A stretch of 5,200 bases of DNA from Acholeplasmataceae bacterium (GTDB lineage: Bacteria > Bacillota_I > Bacilli_A > Izemoplasmatales > Hujiaoplasmataceae): NCBI GenBank assembly GCA_012515085.1, contig JAAYZB010000252.1:1-5200 (forward strand), written 5' to 3'. A program made the position numbers and the translations under genes. The notes under the pieces are model-generated. The model did no database searches, was not told the DNA's origin, and was given only the letters and a program-made list of their open reading frames with translations. This document shows positions 5,069-5,200 of the stretch, in pieces. Position 1 is the stretch's first letter. Each line of letters opens with the position of its first letter.

Positions 5069-5107
5069 TTGACAGCATTGTATTTTATTAAAATTATAAG
5101 ATATAAT
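5069..5107 (+). promoter_or_regulatory. Promoter region of the last gene
   Basis: A perfect -35 TTGACA (5069-5074) and a perfect -10 TATAAT (5102-5107) are both present but 27 bases apart, too far to work together. TTGACA can pair with TTATAA (5094-5099, spacer 19), and TATAAT with TTGTAT (5078-5083, spacer 18). Either, or both in overlap, could drive the gene at 5141. Confidence 0.5.
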
Positions 5108-5140
5108 ATTCCCATGTCATACCTTAGGAGAATTACATTC

Positions 5141-5200
5141 ATGTTTAGAAAAGGGATCCCCTTGATTGTTTTATTAATTGCATTTGTTTTTATACTGGGA
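5141..5200 (+). CDS. N-terminus of an exported or membrane protein (runs off the window)
   Basis: Twenty codons are visible. The product starts Met-Phe-Arg-Lys-Gly and continues as an unbroken hydrophobic segment (IPLIVLLIAFVFILG), that is a signal peptide or a membrane anchor; no cleavage site or lipobox is reached. The ribosome site TTAGGAG (5124-5130) lies ten bases before the ATG, a little far, but no other start codon fits and a promoter region lies just upstream. Too little is present to name a family. Confidence 0.6.
   Translation, partial: MFRKGIPLIVLLIAFVFILG

Noticed and set aside
1..5200. CRISPR array, rRNA or insertion sequence
   Set aside because: I saw no regularly spaced direct repeats, no rRNA-like stretch and no transposase reading frame or terminal inverted repeats.

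Overview
The window looks like chromosomal DNA of a low-GC Gram-positive-type bacterium (Bacillota, or a related Mollicutes-like lineage that keeps the standard code). The grounds are strong GGAGG-type ribosome binding sites, sigma-A-like promoters, U-tailed hairpin terminators, a CCA-encoding tRNA gene, TGA used as a stop (the PadR gene) and TGG used for Trp. I cannot name the genus from this sequence.

Left part, minus strand (1-1606): a two-gene lipid unit. An extended -10 promoter reads leftward into a PlsC-like acyltransferase with an added C-terminal zinc ribbon (1569-421). Sixteen bases on comes a membrane-anchored glycerophosphodiester phosphodiesterase (404-1, cut by the window edge). 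One acylates a glycerol-phosphate-type lipid and the other splits glycerophosphodiesters, so membrane phospholipid turnover is the likely theme.

Middle, plus strand (1640-3171): a divergently transcribed PadR-type repressor (1711-2028). It overlaps by four bases a 370-residue membrane protein (2025-3137) that joins an N-terminal DUF1700/HAAS-like domain to six tandem copies of a two-helix membrane hairpin. The PadR promoter carries two matching dyads (TANTGTG-N5-CACAGTA) about three helical turns apart, which predicts autoregulation of the pair. A hairpin terminator closes the operon.

Right-middle (3200-4300): a monocistronic PAS-GGDEF diguanylate cyclase with its own good promoter and terminator. 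It is soluble, has an intact GGEEF active site and lacks the RxxD product-inhibition site.

Right part (4339-5200): a single tRNA-Ala(CGC) gene with its own promoter and terminator, then about 680 bases of markedly AT-rich DNA without an intact gene. This stretch contains what reads as the wreck of a RelB-type antitoxin gene, preceded by a 9-bp inverted repeat that could be its old operator, and possibly a shred of a RelE-like toxin. The window ends in the first 20 codons of a gene whose product starts with a signal peptide or membrane anchor.

The two points most worth following up are the six-fold hairpin membrane protein under PadR control and the decayed toxin-antitoxin locus behind the tRNA.
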